Program-made: the position numbers and the translations under genes
Part shown: positions 1-5,864 of the stretch, piece after piece
How positions within the stretch are numbered: the first letter of the stretch is position 1
Layout of the letters: each line of letters begins with the position of its first letter
Notes under the pieces: generated by a model
What the model was told of the DNA's origin: nothing
Databases searched by the model: none
Seen by the model: only the letters and a program-made list of their open reading frames with translations
NCBI GenBank assembly: GCA_045106875.1
Contig: JBGCFK010000545.1
Span: 1 to 6,516, forward strand
Direction: 5' to 3'
Origin: Thermohalobaculum sp045106875
Lineage (GTDB): Bacteria > Pseudomonadota > Alphaproteobacteria > Rhodobacterales > Rhodobacteraceae
Length of the DNA: 6,516 nt

Positions 1-883
1 TCTTCAGGATCACGGCCAGCGGCACAGCGCAACTTGGCTCGATCACCATTTTCAGGCGTTTCCAGCTGAGTTTCATGGCGTCAATGATCTCCTGCTCGCT
101 GGCGGTCAGGATGTCGGTGACGTGGTTCGAAACGAAATGCCATGTCAGTTCCTTCAGCGGCACTTTCAAACCGTCGGCCACCGTCTCGGGCGCATCGTCT
201 GCAATGATGTGGCCTGCCTTGAAGGACCGCATTGCGTCGTCCGCCTGCTCGGGTTCGGCTGCGTATATTTTCACATGAGGCGCTATCGACGAGACCGTCA
301 GGCAAGTGCCTGATATCATCCCGCCACCACCGATTGGCGCGACCAGAATGTCCAGGTCCTCGACTTGTTCCAGAAACTCCTTCGAACAGGTAGCCTGTCC
401 CGCTATCACACGCGGGTCATTATAGGGGTGAATGAAGTCTCCGCCGCTTTCAGCTTGAACCTTTGCGAATGTCTCCTCTCGGCTGGAGGTCGAAGGCTCG
501 CACTCCGTGATCTTGCCACCATAGCCAATGACGGCGTCTTTCTTGGCCTGAGGCGCTGTGCGCGGCATTACGACGTTGCAGGGAATCCCGCGACGGCCTG
601 CTGCGTACGACAGGCAAAGCGCATGATTGCCAGAGGAGTGCGTCGCGACACCCGCTTTTGCCTGCTCCTCGGACAAACCAAACACTGCATTCGATGCACC
701 CCGCACCTTGAACGCGCCGGGTGGTTGCAGGTTCTCGCAATTGAACAACAGGTGCGCACCTGTCTGCGCGTCCAGTTCCGCGTTGGTGAATACCTCGGTC
801 CGGCGGATATGTGGTGCAATCCGTTCGTGCGCAGTGACCACGTCGTCCCATGTGGGGATGGAAAGCTCGTTCGCGTCTTTCAT
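1..883 (-). CDS. bhcB: Beta-hydroxyaspartate dehydratase (BhcB), 3' end cut by window edge
   Basis: PLP-dependent fold-type II lyase that dehydrates and isomerises erythro-beta-hydroxyaspartate to iminosuccinate, the third step of the beta-hydroxyaspartate cycle in the cytoplasm. My translation from 883 gives 294 codons with no stop before the edge; the family is about 320 residues, so roughly 25 are missing. Visible motifs: PPGAFKVRGA with the Schiff-base lysine K59, the phosphate-side loop SSGNHA at 83-88, the glycine loop GGGGMISG at 185-192, and AAEPEQADD with E210, A214 and D216, which matches the divalent-metal site of serine racemase. Near the end EPSCAV (282-287) has Cys where Paracoccus BhcB has EPSSAV. 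The ATG at 883 has GAGGAG 6 nt upstream, overlapping the bhcA stop, so the two genes are probably translationally coupled. Known relatives with the same fold are threonine dehydratase and serine racemase. Pairing with bhcA and close similarity to remembered Paracoccus BhcB favour this call. Confidence 0.9.
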   Translation of the reverse strand, partial: MKDANELSIPTWDDVVTAHERIAPHIRRTEVFTNAELDAQTGAHLLFNCENLQPPGAFKVRGASNAVFGLSEEQAKAGVATHSSGNHALCLSYAAGRRGIPCNVVMPRTAPQAKKDAVIGYGGKITECEPSTSSREETFAKVQAESGGDFIHPYNDPRVIAGQATCSKEFLEQVEDLDILVAPIGGGGMISGTCLTVSSIAPHVKIYAAEPEQADDAMRSFKAGHIIADDAPETVADGLKVPLKELTWHFVSNHVTDILTASEQEIIDAMKLSWKRLKMVIEPSCAVPLAVILK

Positions 884-889
884 GCGTCT

Positions 890-895
890 CTCCTC
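890..895 (-). promoter_or_regulatory. Ribosome binding site of bhcB overlapping the bhcA stop
   Basis: GAGGAG on the minus strand ends 6 nt before the bhcB ATG and shares bases with the bhcA TGA (896-894). Overlap of stop and Shine-Dalgarno in a 10-nt gap suggests ribosome re-initiation, which keeps the aminotransferase and the dehydratase in proportion. It also fixes the bhcB start at 883. Confidence 0.75.
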
Positions 896-2084
896 AGGCT
901 GCCGATTGCAGTGCAGGACGTGCAGACTTGCGATAATAGTCCTGTGCCGCGCGCGTGCCACTGCCAAGTTCGACCGGATAGTCCAGATCAGCCATCGCCA
1001 TTTCGACAGTTGCGATCCCGGACAAGGTCATAACATCAGTCAGTGAACCAAGATGCCCGATCCTGAACGCTTTGCCAGCCATTTTTCCCAAGCCCACACC
1101 AAAAGACACCCCATAGGTGTCGAAGATGTGGTTTGTGAGAGCGTCCGAGTTGAAACCTTCCGGCACGTAGATTGCGCTGACGGTATCCGAGTAGGCCTCG
1201 GGCGAGGTGGCACAAAGATCCAGACCCCATGCAGACACCGCCGCCCGGACGCCGCCTGCAATCCGCCGGTGCCGTGCGAACACGTTGTCGAGGCCTTCCT
1301 CGAACAGCATGTCGAGGCTGGCGCGCAGGCCATACATGATCTGGAGCGGCGGGGTGTAGGGGAAGCCGCCCTTCGCGTTTGCGCCCGCCATATCGCCGAA
1401 ATCGAAGAAAGTGCGGGGGCACCTCGCGGTCTTGGCCGCTTCCAGGGCTTTCTGGCTGACGCCGATGATTGCCATGCCCGTGGCCAGCATAAAACCTTTC
1501 TGCGAGCCTGAGACGGCGAGGTCGACGCCCCATTCGTCCATTCGGAAATCCATGGAGGCCAGCGACGAGACGCAGTCGACATACAGCATCGCCGGGTGCC
1601 CAGCGGCATCCATCGCTCGCCTGATCGCAGCAATATCCGAGCGTACGCCTGTCGCGGTTTCGTTGTGTGTCACCAGGACGGCCTTAATCTCGTGCTTGGT
1701 GTCCGCTGCCAGCCGTTCGCCGTACAAGTCGGCAGGCGCGCCGGTGCCCCACTCGCACTCGATCACTTCGACGTCGAGATTGTGGCGCTGGCAGAGATCG
1801 ATCCAGCGATGCGAGAACATTCCAAAACGCGCAACGAGCACCTTGTCTCCGGGTGACAGCGTATTGGTGATCGACGCCTCCCAACCGCCCGTGCCCGAGG
1901 AGGGGAAGGTGATGATTTGCCCGGAGGTGGTCTTGAACACTTTCTTCAGATCGCTCAGCAGGGGCGAAAGCAGCTCGATGAAGTCCGGTGCCCGGTGGTC
2001 GATGGTCTGAATGCTCATCGCATACCTGAGTCGATCCGGTATGTTTGTGGGTCCGGGAATAAAGACAGGGTTTTGACCAGTCAT
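894..2084 (-). CDS. bhcA: Aspartate-glyoxylate aminotransferase (BhcA)
   Basis: Class V, fold-type I PLP aminotransferase that transfers the amino group of aspartate to glyoxylate, giving glycine and oxaloacetate. This is the entry step of the beta-hydroxyaspartate cycle for glycolate/glyoxylate assimilation. Numbering from the ATG at 2084 gives 396 residues, the length I recall for Paracoccus BhcA. Visible landmarks: FIPGPTNIP at 8-16, SSGTGGWE at 62-69, THNETATG at 139-146, D170 in the cofactor-ring position, GSQKGFML with the PLP lysine K196, and RIGHLGSLTD at 341-350, whose Arg should bind the substrate carboxylate. A longer reading from 2102 adds six residues (MHGESV), but 2084 has GGAG 8 nt upstream and begins MTGQNP like the family. 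It is first in an operon with bhcB. The family includes serine-glyoxylate and alanine-glyoxylate aminotransferases; the adjoining bhcB points to the BHAC role. Confidence 0.92.
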   Translation of the reverse strand: MTGQNPVFIPGPTNIPDRLRYAMSIQTIDHRAPDFIELLSPLLSDLKKVFKTTSGQIITFPSSGTGGWEASITNTLSPGDKVLVARFGMFSHRWIDLCQRHNLDVEVIECEWGTGAPADLYGERLAADTKHEIKAVLVTHNETATGVRSDIAAIRRAMDAAGHPAMLYVDCVSSLASMDFRMDEWGVDLAVSGSQKGFMLATGMAIIGVSQKALEAAKTARCPRTFFDFGDMAGANAKGGFPYTPPLQIMYGLRASLDMLFEEGLDNVFARHRRIAGGVRAAVSAWGLDLCATSPEAYSDTVSAIYVPEGFNSDALTNHIFDTYGVSFGVGLGKMAGKAFRIGHLGSLTDVMTLSGIATVEMAMADLDYPVELGSGTRAAQDYYRKSARPALQSAA

Positions 2085-2092
2085 GACGCTTT

Positions 2093-2096
2093 CTCC
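2093..2096 (-). promoter_or_regulatory. Ribosome binding site deciding the bhcA start
   Basis: GGAG on the minus strand lies 8 nt before the ATG at 2084. The alternative upstream ATG at 2102 has no comparable purine run before it, and the Shine-Dalgarno would lie inside its reading. The 2084 start is therefore preferred. Confidence 0.7.
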
Positions 2097-2107
2097 GTGC
2101 ATTTCCT

Positions 2108-2204
2108 AGACGTTGTATAGCGGAAAAACTATGACTGATCAAATTTAATGGAAAACAATTCCAATAAAAATATAAAAATAAATAAATTCATATATACAAC
2201 GTCT
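2108..2204. promoter_or_regulatory. Perfect 12-bp inverted repeat in the bhcA control region (candidate operator pair)
   Basis: AGACGTTGTATA at 2108-2119 is matched by its exact reverse complement TATACAACGTCT at 2193-2204. The arm centres are 85 bp apart, close to eight helical turns, so bound proteins would face the same side of the DNA. A third, partial copy (ACGTTGT) lies at 2265-2271. The start-proximal arm covers the predicted bhcA -10. In Paracoccus the operon is controlled by the IclR-family protein BhcR, which responds to glyoxylate; assigning these sites to BhcR is inference only. Confidence 0.5.
2114..2142 (-). promoter_or_regulatory. Predicted sigma-70 promoter of bhcAB
   Basis: On the minus strand, TTGATC (2142-2137, four of six to TTGACA) and TATACA (2119-2114, four of six to TATAAT) are separated by exactly 17 bp. 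Transcription would begin near 2107 and give a leader of about 23 nt containing the GGAG site. The -10 box lies within the start-proximal arm of the 12-bp inverted repeat, a position where a bound protein would block RNA polymerase. Other TATA-like strings occur in this AT-rich stretch, so the choice is a best fit, not proof. Confidence 0.5.
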
Positions 2205-2220
2205 TAACTTCGAATAAGAC
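2201..2220. repeat. Imperfect 20-bp palindrome upstream of bhcA
   Basis: GTCTTA at 2201-2206 and TAAGAC at 2215-2220 form 6-bp arms around an 8-nt centre containing TTCGAA. It overlaps the distal arm of the 12-bp repeat by 4 bp (CGTCT context), so the two could be competing or composite protein sites. It has no T-run placed as in a terminator for the helicase. Confidence 0.35.
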
Positions 2221-2290
2221 AATTTTACGAGAAGTTTTGGAAAAAAATATTCAAAAAAATGAGTACGTTGTGGCCGAAGAGCTGCGCCGT

Positions 2291-4168
2291 TCAAACTCCC
2301 TTCCTGCCCGGCGCATATTCTGCCTTTCGGCCAGCCTTTGCGTTCTTTGATGCCAGTTTCCGGGCCTTGTTCTTTTTGCTGTTGGCCTTGCCCTTGGGGG
2401 GAGGCGGGCCTTTCGGGCCGGTCTTTGCCTTGGTCTTGGGCCGCGACTTTGCTGGTTGAGGAGATCTCGGCGTATCCGCATCGCTCGCAGGCGATTTGTC
2501 CGGAGAAGTGTCAGGGTTCCATTGGTTCGATGGGCGATGCTTTGCAGGCTTGCGATCCCGCGACCGAGGCTCGCGCGGAGGTCGTGGCGAGCCTGTCTCA
2601 GTAGGTGGGGCATCCACCCGGGTCAGGCTTGCACCGTCCTCGACTGTCATCTCGGGGCCAATCGCGTCAAGAAACGCTGGCACGCTGCTCTCGCGGATCT
2701 CGATGAAGGATTCCTGATTGGCGATCCTGATCGCACCGATGTCCTGGCTGCTGATACCACCTGCCTTGCAGAGCATCGGGATAAGCCGTCTTGGCTCGGC
2801 GCGCTTGCTGTGGCCGCCGCTGACAGAGAACCAGGCGCTGGGACCGAACTCAGGGCGCTGCTTGGGCTTGTTGTCAAACTCCGCCAACTCTTCAGGTGCG
2901 GATTGTTTGGTTCCCAAAAGGCGCAGGAATCGAGCGGCCAGTTGATCGGCGCTGAACCTGCCAACCAATTGGTCGACGATCTCGCGTTCGTTCTCGGTAA
3001 CTTCAGCCTCCCATACCGGGTCGGCCAGCATGCGTTCCTCATCGCGTGCCCGGACGGCATCGGCAGAAGGTGCGCTGCCCCAGTTTGCCTGAAGTTTCGC
3101 AGCACCCAGAATACGCTCGGCTTTGCGGCGTACCGAAGGCGGCACGATCATCACGCTGATTCCCTTGCGACCTGCGCGGCCCGTCCGACCCGATCTGTGC
3201 AGCAGTGTCTCATGGTTGGTCGGAAGCTCCGCATGCACCACGAGGTCGAGGTTCGGCAGGTCGATGCCGCGCGCAGCAACATCAGTCGCAACACAGACCC
3301 GGGCCCGGCCATCGCGCATTGCCTGTAAAGCGTGGGTGCGTTCGTTCTGCGAAAGCTCGCCTGACAATGCGACGACCGAAAAGCCCCGATTGGAAAGACG
3401 GGTCGTCAGCCGATTGACCATGGCCCGCGTGTTGGCAAAGACCAGCGCGTTTGGCGCCTCGAAATAGCGCAGGACATTGATGATTGCGTTCTCGGCGTCG
3501 CGGCCCGCGACGGACATGGCCTGATACTCGATATCGGCATGCTGCGTTTTCTCGGCCGTGGTCGATACGCGGACGGCGTCCTTCTGGTAGCTCTTTGCAA
3601 GCGCGGCGATGGAACGGGGTACGGTTGCGGAGAACATCAGGGTCTGGCGCTCCTCTGGAGCCTCGCCCAGAATGAATTCCAGATCTTCACGGAATCCAAG
3701 GTCCAGCATCTCGTCGGCTTCATCCAGGACAACCGCGCGCAGGCCGTTCAGGTCAATCGAGCCACGTTCGAGATGATCGCGCAGCCGCCCGGGGGTTGCC
3801 ACGACGATATGGGCCCCACGGCTAAGATTACGCCGTTCGTCGCGCATATCCATCCCGCCAACGCACGAGGCAATGACGGCATTGGCCTTGGCGTAAAGCC
3901 AACTCAGCTCACGCTTGACCTGCATTGCCAACTCACGCGTGGGCGCGAGGACCAAAGCCGCCGGAAAGATGGGTGCGTCGAACGTCTCGGCATCGCCCAG
4001 CAGGGTGGGCGCGATTGCGAGGCCAAAGCCCAGCGTTTTACCGGAACCCGTTTGTGCGGATACCAGAAGGTCGGATCCGATCAGGTCGGGATGCAACACC
4101 GCTTCCTGGACTGCGGTCAGGGTCGAGTAGCCTCGTTCGTCGAGCGCATCTTGCAGAGCTTTTTTCAC
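2291..4168 (-). CDS. DEAD-box ATP-dependent RNA helicase, DeaD/DbpA-like, with basic tail
   Basis: ATP-driven RNA unwinding enzyme of superfamily 2, 625 residues, likely acting in ribosome assembly, mRNA decay or cold adaptation. Core motifs in order: Q-motif region with GYSTLTAVQ (13-21), motif I AQTGSGKT (38-45), Ia PTREL (76-80), GG (104-105), TPGR (125-128), DEAD (149-152), SAT (180-182), LVFANTR (242-248), motif V ATDVAARGID (294-303) and motif VI HRSGRTGRAGR (324-334). Residues about 445-520 resemble the RRM-like DbpA/CsdA RNA-binding domain. From about 520 to 625 the protein is a low-complexity tail rich in Lys, Arg, Pro and Ser, probably disordered and RNA-binding. The start is GTG at 4168, with AGGTTGAG just before it; an in-frame TAA lies upstream and no ATG is available. 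The deaD/csdA name fits broadly, but I cannot fix the subfamily, so no symbol is given. Confidence 0.93.
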   Translation of the reverse strand: MKKALQDALDERGYSTLTAVQEAVLHPDLIGSDLLVSAQTGSGKTLGFGLAIAPTLLGDAETFDAPIFPAALVLAPTRELAMQVKRELSWLYAKANAVIASCVGGMDMRDERRNLSRGAHIVVATPGRLRDHLERGSIDLNGLRAVVLDEADEMLDLGFREDLEFILGEAPEERQTLMFSATVPRSIAALAKSYQKDAVRVSTTAEKTQHADIEYQAMSVAGRDAENAIINVLRYFEAPNALVFANTRAMVNRLTTRLSNRGFSVVALSGELSQNERTHALQAMRDGRARVCVATDVAARGIDLPNLDLVVHAELPTNHETLLHRSGRTGRAGRKGISVMIVPPSVRRKAERILGAAKLQANWGSAPSADAVRARDEERMLADPVWEAEVTENEREIVDQLVGRFSADQLAARFLRLLGTKQSAPEELAEFDNKPKQRPEFGPSAWFSVSGGHSKRAEPRRLIPMLCKAGGISSQDIGAIRIANQESFIEIRESSVPAFLDAIGPEMTVEDGASLTRVDAPPTETGSPRPPREPRSRDRKPAKHRPSNQWNPDTSPDKSPASDADTPRSPQPAKSRPKTKAKTGPKGPPPPKGKANSKKNKARKLASKNAKAGRKAEYAPGRKGV

Positions 4169-4197
4169 GGTCTCAACCTGTTTGTTTCGCGGTTCAA

Positions 4198-4217
4198 ATT
4201 ATGACGCGTTCGCGTCA
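4198..4217 (-). promoter_or_regulatory. Near-perfect palindrome over a predicted -10 of the helicase gene
   Basis: TGACGCG (4202-4208) and CGCGTCA (4211-4217) are exact reverse complements with only two bases between them. On the minus strand CATAAT (4203-4198, five of six to TATAAT) sits at the gene-side edge of the palindrome. If it is the -10, the palindrome fills the -10/-35 spacer, a classical repressor position, and the leader would be about 23 nt. No good -35 is seen at 16-18 bp (a CGCAGT-like sequence is there), so the promoter may need an activator, or the palindrome may act as a leader hairpin from a farther promoter. Confidence 0.4.
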
Positions 4218-4274
4218 GGCACTGCGCGTCGAGACGTCCGGAAGGGCGTGAGAACGGATGCAAGTGGTGCTGCC

Positions 4275-4307
4275 GGAGAGCACTGACGCATATCCTCATA
4301 GCTCTCC
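4275..4307. repeat. 7-bp inverted repeat in the helicase-integrase spacer
   Basis: GGAGAGC at 4275-4281 and GCTCTCC at 4301-4307 are exact reverse complements with a 19-nt centre. The centre includes another TGACGC half-site (4284-4289) like that in the 4202-4217 palindrome. On the minus strand a weak promoter pair, TTTACA (4315-4310) and TATGCG (4292-4287) at 17-bp spacing, overlaps it. Function is unknown; it may be a long-leader hairpin of the helicase transcript or a protein site. Confidence 0.3.
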
Positions 4308-4319
4308 ACTGTAAACCTA

Positions 4320-4338
4320 TGTATATGACCAATATACA
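4320..4338. promoter_or_regulatory. 19-bp palindrome upstream of the integrase
   Basis: TGTATAT (4320-4326) and ATATACA (4332-4338) form exact 7-bp arms around 5 bp, ending 21 nt before the ATG at 4360. The size and symmetry fit a dimeric helix-turn-helix operator controlling the integrase. It is equally possible that it belongs to the recombination site of the element, since it lies where backbone and element should meet. Confidence 0.35.
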
Positions 4339-4359
4339 AATTTAGAAGCCGGATCGCTC

Positions 4360-5574
4360 ATGCTCAATCATAGATGTTCGAGGCGTTGCAATATAAAAGG
4401 TGGGCTGATAGGTGGGCTGGATGGTTGGCAATTGATTTACAATGCTTTGAACTCGATGAAAGCCCGCAGTCTGCCTGCGGGGAAGTTTGCTGACGGGCAA
4501 GGGCTTTGGCTGGTCAAGCGCGATAGGATGGCTGGCAAGTGGATCTTAAGGCTCACGCTCGATGGACGCCGTCGGGAGATGGGGCTGGGTCCTTGGCCGG
4601 ATGTCTCAATAGCGGAAGCACGGGAACGAGCTCAGGCAGCACGCCGAACTGTTCGAGATGGCAACGACCCGATTGAAGCTCGCAACGCGTCGATGCGGAA
4701 GGCTAGAAGGCTCACCGTCGCTGAGGCTATAGAAAGCTGCTTCAAGGCACGGCAGGCCGAGTTGAAGTCCGATGGCGCAGCAGGTCGATGGCTATCGCCA
4801 CTTAGCGTTCATGTTATTCCAGCTATTGGCGATCGAGCGATTGAAGATGTCGACCAACATATGTTGACGCGGCTCCTTGAGCCAATCTGGCACGAGAAAG
4901 CCCATACGGCTCGCAAGGCGATGTACCGCCTAAATCTGACGTTGAAGCACGCGGCGGCCCTGGGGTTGGATGTTGATCTCCAAGCTACGATGAAGACCCG
5001 CGCGCTGCTGGGCAAACAGCGTCACGACGTGCAGCATGTTCCTTCAATCCCCTATCCTGACGCCCCGGCTTTCTATCGAATGTTAAAGGCGAAACCGCAC
5101 ATGTCGTGCTTGGCCTTGCGCTTCTTGATGCTGACAGCAGCGCGCACGAGCGAGATCCGGTTTGCGACACAAGCTGAGATTGTCGAGAACATTCTTATCG
5201 TCCCTGCTGAGCGAACGAAGACGTCAAGAGAACACAAAATTCCACTGAGTGACGAGGCACTCGACGTCATCAACAAGGCGCAGAACATGCAACCCTCAGC
5301 ACTTCTTTTTCCAGCCCCACGCGGTGGCGCAATGTCTGATGCGACAATGTCGAGGTTCATGGAGCGCGCTGGATACGAGGCGAGGCCACATGGGTTTCGA
5401 GCAACCTTCCGGACATGGGTGGAAGAAACAACGGAAACGCCCTTCGAGGTGAAGGAGGCCTGCCTCGGCCATGTCGTCGATGATGGTGTAGTCAGGGCCT
5501 ATCAACGTTCAGACCGACTAGATCGGCGGCACAAACTGCTGAAGGAGTGGGCGTCGTATCTGACGGGTGGATAG
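4360..5574 (+). CDS. P4-type tyrosine recombinase/integrase
   Basis: Site-specific recombinase that inserts and excises a mobile element through a tyrosine-DNA intermediate. Numbered from the ATG at 4360 it has 404 residues. An N-terminal DUF4102-type arm-site binding domain spans about 33-110 (GKFADGQGLWLVKR, then RREMGLGPWPDVSIAEARE). A core-binding helical domain covers about 118-220, and the catalytic domain about 230-390. The full catalytic set is visible: R262 (AARTSEI), K287 (RTKTSREHKIPLS), H344 and R347 (HGFR), H371 (LGH) and the nucleophile Y381 (VRAYQRSD). It therefore looks active. The start is uncertain: residues 1-29 have no family counterpart and include GGLIGGLDGW, which is only the translation of a DNA direct repeat. 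TTG at 4447 or ATG at 4456 would match homologues better, though neither has a good Shine-Dalgarno. Confidence 0.93.
   Translation: MLNHRCSRRCNIKGGLIGGLDGWQLIYNALNSMKARSLPAGKFADGQGLWLVKRDRMAGKWILRLTLDGRRREMGLGPWPDVSIAEARERAQAARRTVRDGNDPIEARNASMRKARRLTVAEAIESCFKARQAELKSDGAAGRWLSPLSVHVIPAIGDRAIEDVDQHMLTRLLEPIWHEKAHTARKAMYRLNLTLKHAAALGLDVDLQATMKTRALLGKQRHDVQHVPSIPYPDAPAFYRMLKAKPHMSCLALRFLMLTAARTSEIRFATQAEIVENILIVPAERTKTSREHKIPLSDEALDVINKAQNMQPSALLFPAPRGGAMSDATMSRFMERAGYEARPHGFRATFRTWVEETTETPFEVKEACLGHVVDDGVVRAYQRSDRLDRRHKLLKEWASYLTGG
4398..4421 (+). repeat. 12-bp tandem direct repeat near the integrase start
   Basis: AGGTGGGCTGAT (4398-4409) is followed directly by AGGTGGGCTGGA (4410-4421), sharing the first ten bases, and a degenerate TGGTTGGC follows. 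G-rich short direct repeats beside an integrase gene are typical of arm-type sites bound by the N-terminal domain of P4-like recombinases. That role is inferred. Within the longest reading frame the repeat encodes GGLIGGLDG, which argues that this stretch is not truly coding. Confidence 0.5.
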
Positions 5575-5864
5575 AAGTTTGCAGCCTCTGTTGGTTGGGG
5601 ACCGGTCATTGGCGCCACTTTGCACCTATGGCGGCTACGCGCAGGAAGCGGACCAAACACAAAATCATCGACAGCCCAGAGCCGTCTTTCATTCCCCCTT
5701 GGTCCTGACGCAGTGCGGGCTGCCAGAACGGACGTTCGCTGCGAATGCGACACGAACACACCATTGCTTTTGAGATTTTCGTCTAGGTGATTGATACCTT
5801 GGTGTGGCGATGGCATTAGCGTGGTAACCATCGCACACGCTGTGATTGAAGAGGAGAGGTGCTA
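5575..5864. other. Spacer of 290 bp without a convincing gene; possible interspersed repeat
   Basis: No frame here has both a credible ribosome site and a recognisable product. The minus-strand frame 5831-5502 is open for 109 codons but overlaps the integrase end and has Arg/Ser-rich shadow-like composition. An 8-bp palindrome GACCGGTC lies at 5600-5607 and a small TTCG/CGAA hairpin near 5742-5752. The phrase GGACGTTCGCTGCG around 5733-5746 recalls scattered intergenic sequences of Rhodobacterales, from memory only. A weak promoter for the next gene may be TTGAGA (5770-5775) plus GATACC (5793-5798) at 17 bp. No clear terminator follows the integrase. Confidence 0.4.
5852..5859 (+). promoter_or_regulatory. 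Strong ribosome binding site that supports the TTG start at 5865
   Basis: The purine run AGGAGAGG ends 5 nt before TTG at 5865, with the AGGAG core 8 nt away. GTG at 5859 is in the same frame, but it would sit only 2 nt from the AGGAG core. The TTG is therefore preferred, and the product begins MGEAKRRKK, a common opening for small basic-headed hypothetical proteins. Confidence 0.65.

Noticed and set aside
365..1033. Plus-strand open frame of 222 codons opposite bhcB and the end of bhcA
   Set aside because: It lies wholly opposite two well-recognised genes, its translation is rich in Cys and Arg with no motif, and no ribosome site precedes it. It is a shadow of the high-GC minus-strand genes.
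2210..2290. Rho-independent terminator after the helicase gene
   Set aside because: There are T-runs on the minus strand near 2259-2241, but no GC-rich hairpin directly before them.
2456..3328. Plus-strand open frame of 290 codons opposite the helicase
   Set aside because: It is the antisense of intact helicase motifs, without family resemblance or a ribosome site.
4169..4400. tRNA gene or tRNA 3' end as integration target
   Set aside because: GTTCGAGGC near 4376 resembles part of a T-arm, but no matching stem, acceptor stem or CCA context is present.
4300..4400. Alphaproteobacterial LexA box (GTTC-N7-GTTC) before the integrase
   Set aside because: Only a single GTTC occurs near 4376, and no second copy lies at the required spacing.
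5502..5831. Minus-strand open frame of 109 codons after the integrase
   Set aside because: It overlaps the integrase 3' end, has shadow-like Arg/Ser-rich composition and no recognisable domain. Kept only as part of the spacer description.
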